DNA from: Smittium mucronatum | Lineage: Eukaryota > Kickxellomycota > Harpellomycetes > Harpellales > Legeriomycetaceae | Reading direction: 5' to 3' | Length of the DNA: 18,909 bases | NCBI GenBank assembly: GCA_001953115.1 | Contig: LSSL01006115.1 | Span: 1 to 18,909 of the forward strand | Shown: in pieces, positions 1 to 12,363 of the stretch | Layout of the letters: each line of letters opens with the position of its first letter | Position numbering within the stretch: the first letter of the stretch is position 1 | Made by a program: the position numbers and the translations under genes | Notes under the pieces: model-generated | The model's input: only the letters and a program-made list of their open reading frames with translations | Database searches by the model: none | Told to the model about the DNA's origin: nothing

Positions 1-3000
1 TGATTATATTTAATTATCATTCTATAAAGGTAAATTTGAATATGAAATTGAAAATTTTCTTTCATTTTATGATCTTAATCTCTAATTCTATTTTGGATTT
101 ATTAAAAATATATTAAATTAACGCTCAGAGGTGTAAAAAAAAATTTTTTTGAAAGTTTTGAGTAGAAATTTTTTTATATTTAAGTAAATTATGCATCATT
201 ATATTATATAAACTGTATTGAATTTTCATCAAAATTTAATTGTGAATTTAAGAAATATTTGCTTAAAAACATTCAATACCTAATAATATAATAAAAAATA
301 AAAATAATGACATTTTTCTGAATAAAATCCGACTATTAGAATAAAATTATTTCTTGGTTAAAAAATACAGCATTCCAGTCCATTATAAATGTTTTTGAAT
401 TAAATTCTCTTCATTAAGAGCCAAAATTAATTAAAAGATATAGAAAAATACTACTGGATGATAATAATTGAAATATAAATAATAACCCCACAGATATAGT
501 TATATTTAACAACAGATTCTTAATTTAAAAAAAAATTTTAAACCTTAATTTGCGATAATAATCTATATAATACCAATTCTTAAGCTATTCATGAAAAAAT
601 ACGATAAAAATATAGTAACATATATTTTATAAGATTTAAAAAACAGCATATTAAATTAAAAAGTAAATAGAAAATTAGATTATATATTATTAAAGAATCT
701 TTTTTATTTTAATAAAGGGATATAAGTCAAATAAAATTATATTTTATTAGATAATTTACTATTTAAAGTGAATAATCTCTGAACATTTGCTATTAATATT
801 ATTCAAATTTATATTATTGGTTACTTTTAAAAAAACCTCGAAATTTTTGATAAATTGATCCAATCAAGAAGTTAAAACACAGGTGCTTATAAAACCAATA
901 TATATTTGATGCGACGAAAGATTTGATAATACATGTTTTTTTTATATACTAAAAAAAACACATGTGAAGAAAAATAAATAACAAATAATGTATAAAAATA
1001 AAAATAACTAGGATAAAAAATTAATAGTTATGTTAAAATGGATTTATTTTATAGGGAATATTTATAAATTAATTTATATTTACCAAAAAATAAAACAAAT
1101 TATGAATAACTAATATTTTAAACTTACATATTTGCACTGTTTCTAAATTTAAAATTTTTTAAGAATTATGGATTATTTGAATCTATTAATAAAAAAATTT
1201 TCTTTTTTTTTATGGTATTTAACAAAAAAATAAAAGTTATAAAAATTATAAAAAAAAATCTTTCATTTTATATAGTAAATAATTAATTTTTTATTTTTTA
1301 TTTTTTTTATAACTTTACTTAAATTCTGAAACATTTTTGTATGAATTTAAAAAATTCTATATATTTGAGCAATAATTATTGATTTTGTGATAGCTTGGAA
1401 AACTTTATATTCCTTCTCAATTTTTTTATATAAGCAAATAGTTATTAAAATTTAGAAAGTTATAGGATTTAGATTTTCTGAAAAAAAATAAATATTTTAT
1501 AAAAAAATCATTTTTTTTAAAATTTTAAATTACTTTTATATTTCATCGAGTAATTATCTGATAAATTATTAATTAAAGGTAATTTTTAATTATTGTAAAG
1601 AATAAAAAATTATATTTAGATGATCTTGTCATTTTTTTTAAAGCCATTTGAAAATTAAATATCAGAAAGTGTAATAATTTGAATTTTTAGCTATTCTCGA
1701 TATAAAATACTTTTTATTATTGGAAATAATTTTAGATGATTTTATTATAATTATTTATACAAAGATTTAATTAAGTTTTGAGAATATGAGCACAAAAACT
1801 TATCATGAATTGTCTAATAGTTGAATTTAAGTGAGATATTTTCTATGATTTAAAAAAATTATATTTAATTTTCTCTAGGTGATAACAATTTATTAAAAAT
1901 TATTAAAACAAGTCGAATTTATTAAATTTTTCTATTTAAAATGAGAAAAGCAATGAAATTCTAATTCAATTGTTTCATTGGTTTAAAAATAAAATAGCTT
2001 TAAAGTTTATAGGTTTTTGTATTATATTGAGCATACATATGTCTATTTATTAAAAATATTTGATACCATGCTTGGTATTTGGGTATAAAAAAGAAATAGC
2101 ATAATAATTACAAAATAATCGCATAATTTAAAACTTTTTCGAAATACTGATGGCTTTTCTGAAAACTCGAACCTAAAAATATAACTATTCATAAAATTCG
2201 ATAAAAAAAACTAAATTAATAATTATAATTATAATTTTAAAAATTAGATTATAAAATTTAAACTAATATTCTGAATTATATATCAATTTAAATATTTGTG
2301 CTTTATATTTTTGATTATTCAATTATTAGATATAAAAAAAATAAAAAAAAATACATGATTTTTATATAAAAAATATCCCATCAATTTTAAAAAATACATT
2401 AAAGTTTCACATGAGTAATGTATAATTGAAATAATCAAATTTATTATAATAGCCGCTTTATTTTACCTAAAAAAAATTAAAAATTTTTTATAACGAGTGT
2501 ATATAAAAAAATAATGAATTTATTTTTACTTTTGTAATAATAAAAATCAACTAAAAAATAATATTATATTAAAATAATATTTAAAATGATGAAAAAATAA
2601 TTAGGTGTTGTGGATACCTTTTTTTGTATCATTATTCAGGTAATTTTTTCTGATAATTGATTTGATAAGTTTATACCTATTATTAGTATAGTATTATATA
2701 AAATATTCCATAAAAATCAGCATATTAAAATTCAAAAATAATTTTGATATTAATGGATTTAAATTTAACGTTTAGGAATGACAAAAGGCTTTTATAATAA
2801 TTTAAAAATACATTTAATAAAAATTTTCCAATATACATTTAGATTTTGATGAAAACCCAGAAAGTTTGTCAATCGAAATATTTACTGTAATATTGTTGAA
2901 TACTTAGGATCTGATATACCTGATTCTGATAATAACATTTTAAAAATATAATATATTAAGGTCTAATTTATCAAACATTTTTATTGAAGTTTCTATAGTT

Positions 3001-4218
3001 TGAAAAGGCTTTTATATCTTCGCAAACTGATCTAAGTAATATTTAAAAAATTATAAATATTTAATTAGTTGTAATGAAAATACAATCTTAAAAAAACTAT
3101 AATACAAAAAATAATTCCCACATATAAACCAGATAATCATATCCTTTTTATATTTTTTTAAATCCGAAAAAAAAGAAAAAAATTAACAAAAAATTATCCA
3201 TGCATATCAATTATAAAAATTGTAATAAAAATCGTTTAAGTCTAGTGTTATTTAATCACTACGTGTTATCATCATAAATATTGGATTTCAATAATAACTA
3301 TTGAATTTAAAAACTCAGATCATTTTCAAAAATTCTTTAAATATATATGTATATTTATATTGAGATTATCCTACTACTATTCTATATGATTATTCGTCAA
3401 TTCATATTTATATCCAAAACTAAAAAATTAACAAAACTTTTAATTGAATAAAAAATATTTTGCACTTTTAATGGTAAAATACTTCATAAAATAGTAAAAA
3501 TTATTATTAAAAAAAATTAAAATATTTAAATGGTATCTTCATTGTTTTTATCGCCACAAAAAAAATACAATAAGAAATCTCTATCTAGATTAACACTTAA
3601 TAAACAAAAAATATTGAATATAAAAAATTCGAAATAAATTCTCAAAAAGAAACATTATTTGACTTAGTTTTAATCACGCAATATAATCGAGGCTGAAGAC
3701 GAATTTTTGATGGCATCAATGCTTGTCTAAATATTTTTAGATAAATTAAAAACAATTATTAAATATTAAAAAATGTATTTAAACATAAAATAATTGCAAT
3801 AAAGAGATTTAATGTTGAAATATACTCTAATTATAAGAATACGGAATTTTTATTGAAAAAATATAAATAAATATTAATCACTAACTGAAAAAAGAATGAT
3901 TTTTTTTAAAAATGATTAACAATAAATAACGAATATGCTTTATAATTTTAGTATGGATTGATTTAAGAATTTGCAAGAGTTTTGTTTTTTATCTAATAAT
4001 TATCTAATAATTATATTTCGTAATTAAAATGCGATTAATTTATATCAAATTGAATTGAATTTTTTATCTTCATTTATTATTTTTATTACTCTAATAACAC
4101 CTATTTGCAAAGCTAAAAAATATTTTTATTAAAATAATTTGCTAAACATATATTTTTTTTAAAGCAGCAATTATAATTTTATTTTTATAAAAATATAATA
4201 ATATGATTTTAAGTTAAT

Positions 4219-4285
4219 AAAAAGGATCTCTTGTCAGTAATAACGCCTTTTTTACCGTTCTTTACTGATTAATATATCTCGGTAA
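4219..4285. repeat. Cluster of three overlapping short inverted repeats
   Basis: Within a patch slightly richer in G+C, three arm pairs overlap: AAAAAGG (4219-4225) with CCTTTTT (4246-4252), CAGTAA (4235-4240) with TTACTG (4262-4267), and TTACCG (4252-4257) with CGGTAA (4280-4285). The pairs interlock, so they cannot all form as simple nested hairpins. Arms of 6-7 bp are expected by chance in a block this size; the clustering is the only reason to list it. Confidence 0.3.
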
Positions 4286-5143
4286 CTATTTTAAATAGAG
4301 AAATATTTATAATTAGTAATTTTCAGTTTGATTATTAGTTATAATTTATATAAATTTAAAGGACAAAAATTTTAGAATTTTTTAGAGAATTTATGTATCT
4401 TGTTTTTTAAACTGACGCAATAGATCAAAGATAAAAAAAGAAATACCATATTTTTATTAAAATAAATATTTAGTAATTATAAAAATTATTAATACGTTTA
4501 GCTTTTTCTTAAGCAATTTATACACTCAATTTTAAATAAAATTTTCAACCCATAATCCAGAAAGATGATATCTTTTTATAAATAAATATTAAAAAAATTA
4601 AAGTCAAAATTCAGCAAGTAATTTTTTTTTATACCAAATCCAGAAAATGTACAGATGATTTCAAAAAAAAAATTAACGAAAATAAACAATTGTGAATCTC
4701 ATCACAATAAAAGTAGAATTATACACAAGAAAATTAAAATCCAATATTTTAATATGCTTCCAATAAAAAGAAAAGTATAAAAGAGTTGATAAAAATCCCA
4801 GCCAAATATAATAAGGTAAATTGAATTCCATAAAATAAAATTTGCCGCATTATTAGATATTTTTAGCCTTCCTATATCGTTCTATTTTTGCTTGAAGGAA
4901 ACTCTTGAGGACATATCGCTATTGGCATTCTTCATTATATATAGGCTAATCAACAAAAATATGAAATCAAATCCATTTTCACTAAAATTACTGCGAATTC
5001 TGTTTATTTATAAATGAGATTAATAATAAATTACCGGTGGATTTTTGTATTTAACACCACTTTTTTTCATCAAACGCTTATTTTAAATTAGGATATAACA
5101 TAAATTTTTGATAAAAAATTAAAAAAAAATTATTATAGCCATT

Positions 5144-5159
5144 TGTGTAGTTCTACACA
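5144..5159. repeat. 7-bp perfect inverted repeat (TGTGTAG / CTACACA)
   Basis: TGTGTAG is followed by TT and then CTACACA, giving a perfect palindrome with 7-bp arms and a 2-nt centre. The arms carry more G and C than the surrounding DNA. No gene lies near it, so no operator or terminator role can be argued. Confidence 0.4.
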
Positions 5160-8104
5160 GCATAAATATTAAAAATTGACGTAAACATGAGCTCTAAATT
5201 TATAAATTTACTGTAACTGAAAATTAAAGATTCATGGAAATTTTTTATTTGAAGAAAGATTTCCAAAGTTTTCATTATTATTGAAAAATAGAATAATTAA
5301 GATTTATTCATAAAATAAATTTATAATTATAATCTAAATATTATTAAATAGTTTCATTGACGATTTAACCTATTTCTCACATATTTTTCAGTTTTGATAC
5401 CAATAATTATTCTTGAATTCCAATAATCCTAAAAATATTAATTAAAATTCAATTTTTTTAATTTAAGTAAAATTAAGATATGAATAGTTATTTTTTTGGA
5501 TTATGAAAACTATCTTAATTCAAAATATGGTAATTATTTTTAAATTCTAGGATTAAAGTATATTTAAAGTTTGATATCCACTATATATCATTTAATAAAA
5601 TATTCCAATTTTAAATTAAGAACCTATACATGTTTTTTGGAATTTTGGGTATTATATAAAAAAAAAAATTTAAAATTTTTCTCATAAAATTTCAATTTTT
5701 TTTAATTTTTTTATTAGTAAAAGCTTATTTTATTAATAATTAATTGGAGTTTTTAAAAAATCATTTATAATTTTATTTACATTGTTTTCACATCTAAAAA
5801 TTATCTATAAATTTATTTAAAATCATCTATTAATTTTCCGAATATGGTCTAAAAAAGCCTATATTATAGAACCTTTTGAAATATTTGAAATAAATGAATA
5901 AAAAATTTTACAAGTGATTAATAAAATATTGTTTTTTGGAATCCCTTCAATCATTGAACGAAATGCATCCTCTGCAAAAAAATAAATGTATAAAGTATTG
6001 ATTAGAATCCACGTTAAGATATCATTAAACCTATAATGCATCTATTTTTTATAATTTTAAAATAAATAAATAATAATCACGTGATCATGACTTATTTAAT
6101 TAAAAAAAATTAAATTTTTGGTGTATAAAAAAATCAAGTATTTTTTTTATAATTTTAATCTTTTAATTGTGATGTTTATAAAAAAAATTAATAAACTAGA
6201 GAAATTTTCTAATTAAATCAATATTCATTTTAATCTTCTGATGAATCTAAATATATTTGATTTATAAATATTTTTTTTTTTAAATAATTTCATATCCAAA
6301 ATTTATAAATTCTTTATTTTGATAACTTACTGCTGTAATATATATACATTAGAATACTGATTTTTTTGCTATCTATATATGGTAAAAAAATCGCAGAAAT
6401 TTGGGCATATATTCCTTGATGCATATATTTAAATTTAATCATTAAAGTTTAAAATGGAAAATTGTAAATGTAAATTCATCTTATCGAAGGATTATTATAA
6501 GAATATTTCTTTATTTCAAAAATAAAATATCCAATCATTGTTAATTAAGGGTTATTATAATTAGTTTTATTAATAAACCGATAAAAAAGTTAGTAATTTA
6601 TTTTTTCGCAAAAATTAAGATTGATTTTATTGTTTTCTCTTTTTTATTTTCTAATTAAATGAGAAAAAATTAAGCCAAATAAAATCCGGTTTGAGAAAAT
6701 TAGTATGATTTTCTTAATCAGATTTTACTTTAAAAAATATTACATTAATATAGATAAGATACAATATTATTAAGATAACACCCTTATTTGCGATTAAGGA
6801 TTTTTGCTTTAAATCTTTCTTTGAGTTTAGAGAAATTCGATTTTTGAATTAATAAAGAATAGTTATAGAAAATATGATATCAAGTATTATTAAAGGAGTT
6901 TCTAAAAAAAATATTTTAAAAGCTGAAACATATTAGATAAAATACAGTAATATTTTTTTATTGACGTTAATAGGGATGTATGGAAATATCTCCATATTTT
7001 AATATTCTAGTTCTTTAACTTTGTTCCCTCTTCTGAATTTATCTTATTTCCTAGAAACAATCTAATCATAAATTATGAAAATTCATATCACTAAATATTA
7101 TCAACTTTTATATTAAATCAACTCTATCTCATTAAAATGAAGTTATTAGTAGATATTTTATTAATATGTTACCAATCAGTATGCTTATCATACATATCAC
7201 CTCCATAATAAAAACATTAATTCCACTAAGTGACCAGTATTTTTTGTAACGTCTTATAATTGACGCAATATTCATAATTTAATAATGAAAATTTTCTTAT
7301 TAACCGGAATATCTTCTGATACTTAGAATAGTTTTTTTTCAAATCATAGCTACATCATTAAAACTACACATAATTCAATTAATGCAAAAATAATAATTTG
7401 AGTCTCATTGAATATATTAAAAAAAAACATAGAAAGAATTCAAATGTAATATATAATTTCGTATGATTTCATTATTGAAAATAAATACTGAAAAATATCA
7501 TTCAAAAAAAAAGTTATTTTTTCAAATTTCTATGCCTGAATAGAATAAATCCATAATTTTTTTTTTATTATAATAGTTTATTTTAAAGACAAAATTTTTT
7601 ATGTTATTTATTTTTTTAAATGTTATTAGTGATATTAAATAAATTCCAAAAGTAGATATTTTTTGCTAAATTAAAGTTTTGAGCCTAAAACTGACTTTAT
7701 TTATTATCAATATCAATATTAAAATAATTCAAGTTCTCATAAAATAACTCTACCAAATTTTTTTACGCTATATTTTTTTAAAAAAATTATTTATACGTAA
7801 TTTATTTATTTACACAGATTGAAATCATCATTGTGTTTGATTGATTTTTATTTAATATTAAAAAATATACATTTTTTTCAAAAAATTGACATGAATTTAA
7901 AATAATTTATACAATTTGAAAGCAAATAATGATTTTCAACAATAAGATTGTGTCAAGTTATTTTTAAAAGTCTAAATGTATAATTATTTCTAGAAAAAAG
8001 TACTTATAGCAATATAAAATAATAAAGATATATATCTCTGTAAATATATTTAAATTTGATTTACAAATAGAAATTTTTTTTATTTAAATATCAAAAAAAT
8101 ATTA

Positions 8105-8114
8105 ATCCCGGGAT
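8105..8114. repeat. Perfect palindrome ATCCCGGGAT in AT-rich DNA
   Basis: Six consecutive G/C bases (CCCGGG) form the centre of a perfect 10-bp palindrome. It is followed by TTTCCC at 8119-8124 and TCCCA at about 8138. In a block of roughly 18% G+C such a core is rare. There is no adjoining gene and no known function. Confidence 0.4.
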
Positions 8115-11100
8115 ATAAATTTCCCAGATTATAATAATCCCATAATTTATATATTTTTTTATCCTTATGGATCTTAAGAATTTTTAAAATATATAATGTT
8201 TAAATTCCAATCATTTCTTCATACAAATTAGCTAGTCGATTTTTATATCTATTTCATAAAATCATGATAAAATTTATAAAATATTAGGAATTTAGAGTAT
8301 TTCACTTGTAAGGGTAAAACTAGAATTTCCCAACACAATATGTTTAAATTTTACCCATTATTTTAATTAATTGATTAATTAATCATGTAAAAACATTCTT
8401 TTCGGAAAAATTTAACATATAGTTTTAAAGGATTAAAGTTGTTTTTATAAAGCTAATATTAATATTATAACTTTTATCTTAAAAATACAACATATAGCGT
8501 TGAATTATCTTTAAAAATCATCAAATTTTGTAAATATTACTTATAACATTATAAGATAGATAGATGAATTTTAATCTTTATAAAGATTATCAATAATTAA
8601 ATTTTTTTATTAAATTATATTTTAGGAAGTATTTATATATAATTTAAAATATTTGATGGTAAATCAGGCTCTTTATATTCCCAATTAATTAAAACATTTA
8701 ATAGATTTTTTGAGATCATTATAGACAAAACAGAATTTATATATATATTTTTTACTACTTTTCTTTTCAATAATAATCAAATTATTAATGGATAAGAAAT
8801 TATAATAAAAATTAAAATGCTCTTTTCAATAATTAGAGATTCATCTCGTATATTTTTAGTTTAAATACAATACTATATCATAGTATTTATCCTATCTGTT
8901 GATATTATATTAAAAGCTTTAGAATCGAAGATAATTGGTATTCAAATCTCATATATGAATTTCCAGACATTATTTATATATCGAATCTTGGCAGCTTGTG
9001 TAGACTCTAACTCCATTTTTATTCTTAATTTAGTAAAAATGTTATATAGCTATCCATTATTGTTATCTTTGATTTATAAATGATTGAACTAAATTATTTT
9101 ATTTTTTTAAAGTTTTGTTAATATATATTCATATTTTTAGCATTTAATATATATTTATGAATTTTTAATAAAAATCGTAAATAGAGAGGATTAATAGGAT
9201 GAGTTTTTGAATATCAAATCAAACAATTCTTATATTTTGCAACTTAATGATAATTTTAATGAAGAAACTCTATCTTCATATATATAATAAAGTCTTGATT
9301 AATTTACTATTATTATTATTTATAGAAAATTATAAAATAAGAATCTATTATTATAAATTAATTGTCCAAAAAATGGTTACTTTTTTGAGATGAATTAAAA
9401 AATATTATATCCCGAAAAAAATCATAAATTTGTATAATTGAATATAATAAAATGAAAATTGAATTGTCTTGGAATATAAAATCATACGAAATGAATATTT
9501 TATTTAATAGAAGATATTAATTGGGTTGATTTTTTCAACAATTTAAATTACTCTTATAATATTAATAAGGATTTGGAATTTATAAACAATAAATATAGAA
9601 TTACAACAATTCAAAACTTGGTAAATTAGATATGTCTATTTAAAAGTACAATTTTTATAATTTAAAATACTAGTATAAATTTTTATTTTGTTCCAAAAAT
9701 TGATTAAAAGGAGTTTCAATAAAAAAAATCAGGTAATAAAATAAAAATGAATATAATAAAAATATTATCAATATCGCTAAATTAATAATTTTTTATAAAA
9801 GAAAAACATCATATCACATATCACATATGAGAAAATATACAAATTTCCATTTAATACAGTCAGCCTTATATCACTTCGATTTTCTGTCTTATACTTTTTT
9901 ATTAAAATTCCATGTTTATTTATCGCAAAGAAACTAAATCTATGCATATCCTGAATCAAAATAATTTTTATTACAAAGATAATATATAGCTTTATTATTT
10001 GTATATTATTATTTATAATTTAGGTATTTTTTAAAATCCTTGAATGTAAATCTAGAATAATTCTGACTTTTACTATTTCATTAAAACTAGTTTACGGTTT
10101 ATAATTTTTCTTTCTAAAATGATTGGGGACCAAAATAAGTTTATAAATAAAAATTTCGCAGATAAATCCAGATATTTTTATATTGTATTATTTGTTTTTG
10201 TTTTTTAATCTAAATAACCATTTCATTTAAAAATATTGGATATGATTTACCCTTTTTTCGAAATCTTAATTTAAAATATTTATAAAAAAAATATCTAAAC
10301 AGCTCATATCATATTTATTTGTAAAACATAACTACAGAAAAAAAAGTTATACATCATTCTAAACTTATTTTATTTAATAATAATTAATTTTTTTCGATAT
10401 TATATGATTAAAAAGAATGATTATTAGTAAATTAACGGTTTATGTAATAAAAAAAAAATTTTTCTATAAAAATTTCTAATTGATAATCTAAAATCACAAC
10501 TCCACAGGAGCCCCATAGTTTATATGAATTATTTATAAATAATTTTAACGTTTCGAGTCATGATAAATGGCAATCCACCATTTTAATGCGAATTATCATT
10601 ATTTTAATTTTATTTAGCCAATATAATTTCTTATAAGCTGGAGTTATACTTAATTTATCCAATTGAAATAATGATTTTTTTTATTATCTGAATAAATTTA
10701 AGTAACTTACAATATAAAATCTGATCATTTAGATTATATTTATTATATAAAGTAAGCAGAGTTCTATATTATAAATTTTGAATAAAGTATAGTACATTTC
10801 TTTATTCTTAAATGAAATTATAAGAGACAGGAATGTTTTTTTGAACTCATAAATTTTTTAGTTTAAAAAGTTCTGATAATTAAATAGTGGTGTAACAACA
10901 TCTATTTATTTATATAAAAAAAAAAAGCTGAAAAAGTAGAGATATTACCCAGCATAATTTGGTCTAAGTATCATATTTTAAAATAAATCATTTTACTACC
11001 ATTGATAAAATTGTTAAATATTCCAATCCGTTTTATACTATGTAAAATTAAGTATTTTTATTCTAAAATTCATATAGGGAATCAGTCTAAATTTGAATTT

Positions 11101-11371
11101 AATTTAATTTCTAAAATTTTTGAATATGTAAAGAAAATTTAAATACATGTCCAAGTCATTAGATCTTTGAATAGAATAAACACTAAAATAATTATTTTAG
11201 GTAACAATTTACAAAACCAAAAAATATGAAATATTAATTTTTTAATAATGGAAATACATATTAAATAGTTTTTTGAAGTGTTTCTTAATTTTTATCAAAA
11301 TTGCTTTTTATTTTACATAAAATTTTACGTTTTATATGATGATCTTACGGTTTTAATAAAAATACAGTGAG

Positions 11372-11375
<4 letters not shown>

Positions 11376-11413
<38 letters not shown>
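11376..11413. repeat. (AT)19 dinucleotide microsatellite
   Basis: A perfect run of 19 AT units, flanked by GATTA on the left and TTGCG on the right. It is the longest simple repeat in the window. It can extrude as a cruciform and is likely length-polymorphic. It lies about 950 bp upstream of gene A and is not obviously linked to it. Confidence 0.95.
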
Positions 11414-11416
<3 letters not shown>

Positions 11417-12271
11417 CGAATTTAATCACACCATCCTAATTTATTCTTCGACAAATTCTAATCAAGTTGGAAATTTATTACGCAAAAATATACATTCATT
11501 TTCTACAATTTTTATTATGTTCAAAAAATTTTAGGGATAAGAATTCGAGAAAATTGAGGGATACCTAAAATAGGATAGCTTAATGTAATATTTTTTTGTA
11601 ATCTAAAAAATATCATTATCATCTTTTTTTAATATTACATATCAAAATCAAAACATCGAATAAAATCATAAGCTCCATTAAAGATTAAAAGATATCTCAG
11701 TAGCTGATATATGACATATTGAATTTTTAATTTAAATGTTCTTTTAAATTATTAATCTGATAAGATATTAATATATTCATCAGCATTAATCAGATTAGAT
11801 TTACCTTGATGTTAATCATCAGCTAATTATATTTAATATATGTACTTATTTACATATTAGCCGAATGTTAATTATTATCTTTTGATAGTATGTTCTAAAT
11901 GAGAATTTAAAATAAAAAAACGTTCTAAGCAGGATTTTTTCGCATTACTTACAGATTTATTTTAAGTTAATTTTCATTTAAATTTAGAAACAGATAAAAT
12001 TTGATATATTTGGTGAGACAAATAAAAAAACATTGGATAAATTTCAATCTTGAACTATTATTTAAAAGTCCTTAATTGGCTTAATCCCATCAAAGAGTAA
12101 ATTGTAACTAGGAAATATATTTTATATTTAATGGAAACTAAATCTGCGAATTTTTGGGATTAAATCTTATCACCTAGAAAAATCAATTATAAATAATGAT
12201 TTTTTTGTCAGCAAATTTTTGCAATTATATATTTATTAACAGAAGTTGGAAATAAATTCAAATTTAATGGG

Positions 12272-12294
12272 AATAGAAACTTTAGTTTCCTATT
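12272..12294. promoter_or_regulatory. Imperfect inverted repeat next to the gene A TATA-like site
   Basis: AATAGAAACT (12272-12281), a TT spacer, then AGTTTCCTATT (12284-12294) form a hairpin or palindrome of ten base pairs with one unpaired C at 12290. It ends where the TATAAATA site begins, about 70 bp before the ATG of gene A. A dimeric-regulator site is possible, but no equivalent was found upstream of gene B, so a specific role is unproven. Confidence 0.3.
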
Positions 12295-12301
12295 ATAAAT
12301 A
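12294..12301 (+). promoter_or_regulatory. Candidate TATA box of NOX-like gene A
   Basis: TATAAATA begins 70 bp before the proposed ATG at 12364. The identical octamer begins 79 bp before the proposed ATG of gene B, which is the main support. AT-rich DNA produces such octamers often by chance. Confidence 0.35.
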
Positions 12302-12363
12302 AAAAACAAAGAGCATTAGATATAATCCGCCAATTTAATCTTATTTCCAGTTTTCCAGAAAAT

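Larger units (their letters stand above)
1..12240. other. Gene-free, extremely AT-rich block
   Basis: This 12.2-kb stretch has no reading frame that looks like a gene on either strand; the few open frames of about 60 codons are rich in Phe, Ile, Asn, Lys and Tyr, as expected from random AT-rich DNA. Sixty-base stretches counted by hand were about 15-22% G+C. It is full of A and T runs, one (AT)19 tract and several small palindromes listed separately. I found no tRNA or rRNA signature, transposase, reverse transcriptase, long terminal repeat, CRISPR or telomeric repeat. It could be an AT-rich heterochromatic or centromere-like block, or old repeats decayed by C-to-T mutation; the sequence alone does not decide. 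Confidence 0.8.

Noticed and set aside
931..965. ACATGT T-run and A-run ACACATGT inverted repeat
   Set aside because: The arms match mainly through homopolymer runs with a bulge; chance pairing in this composition is likely.
5859..6041. 60-codon minus-strand open frame
   Set aside because: Composition is that of random AT-rich DNA; no recognisable motif or promoter context.
9777..9959. 60-codon minus-strand open frame in the AT block
   Set aside because: Phe/Ile/Lys/Tyr-rich with no family resemblance and no supporting context.
10500..10583. Small hairpins CTCC-ACA-GGAG (10500-10510) and AAATGG/CCATTT (10565-10583), considered as a tRNA or terminator
   Set aside because: Stems of 4 and 6 bp with no cloverleaf, no T-loop consensus and no adjoining gene.
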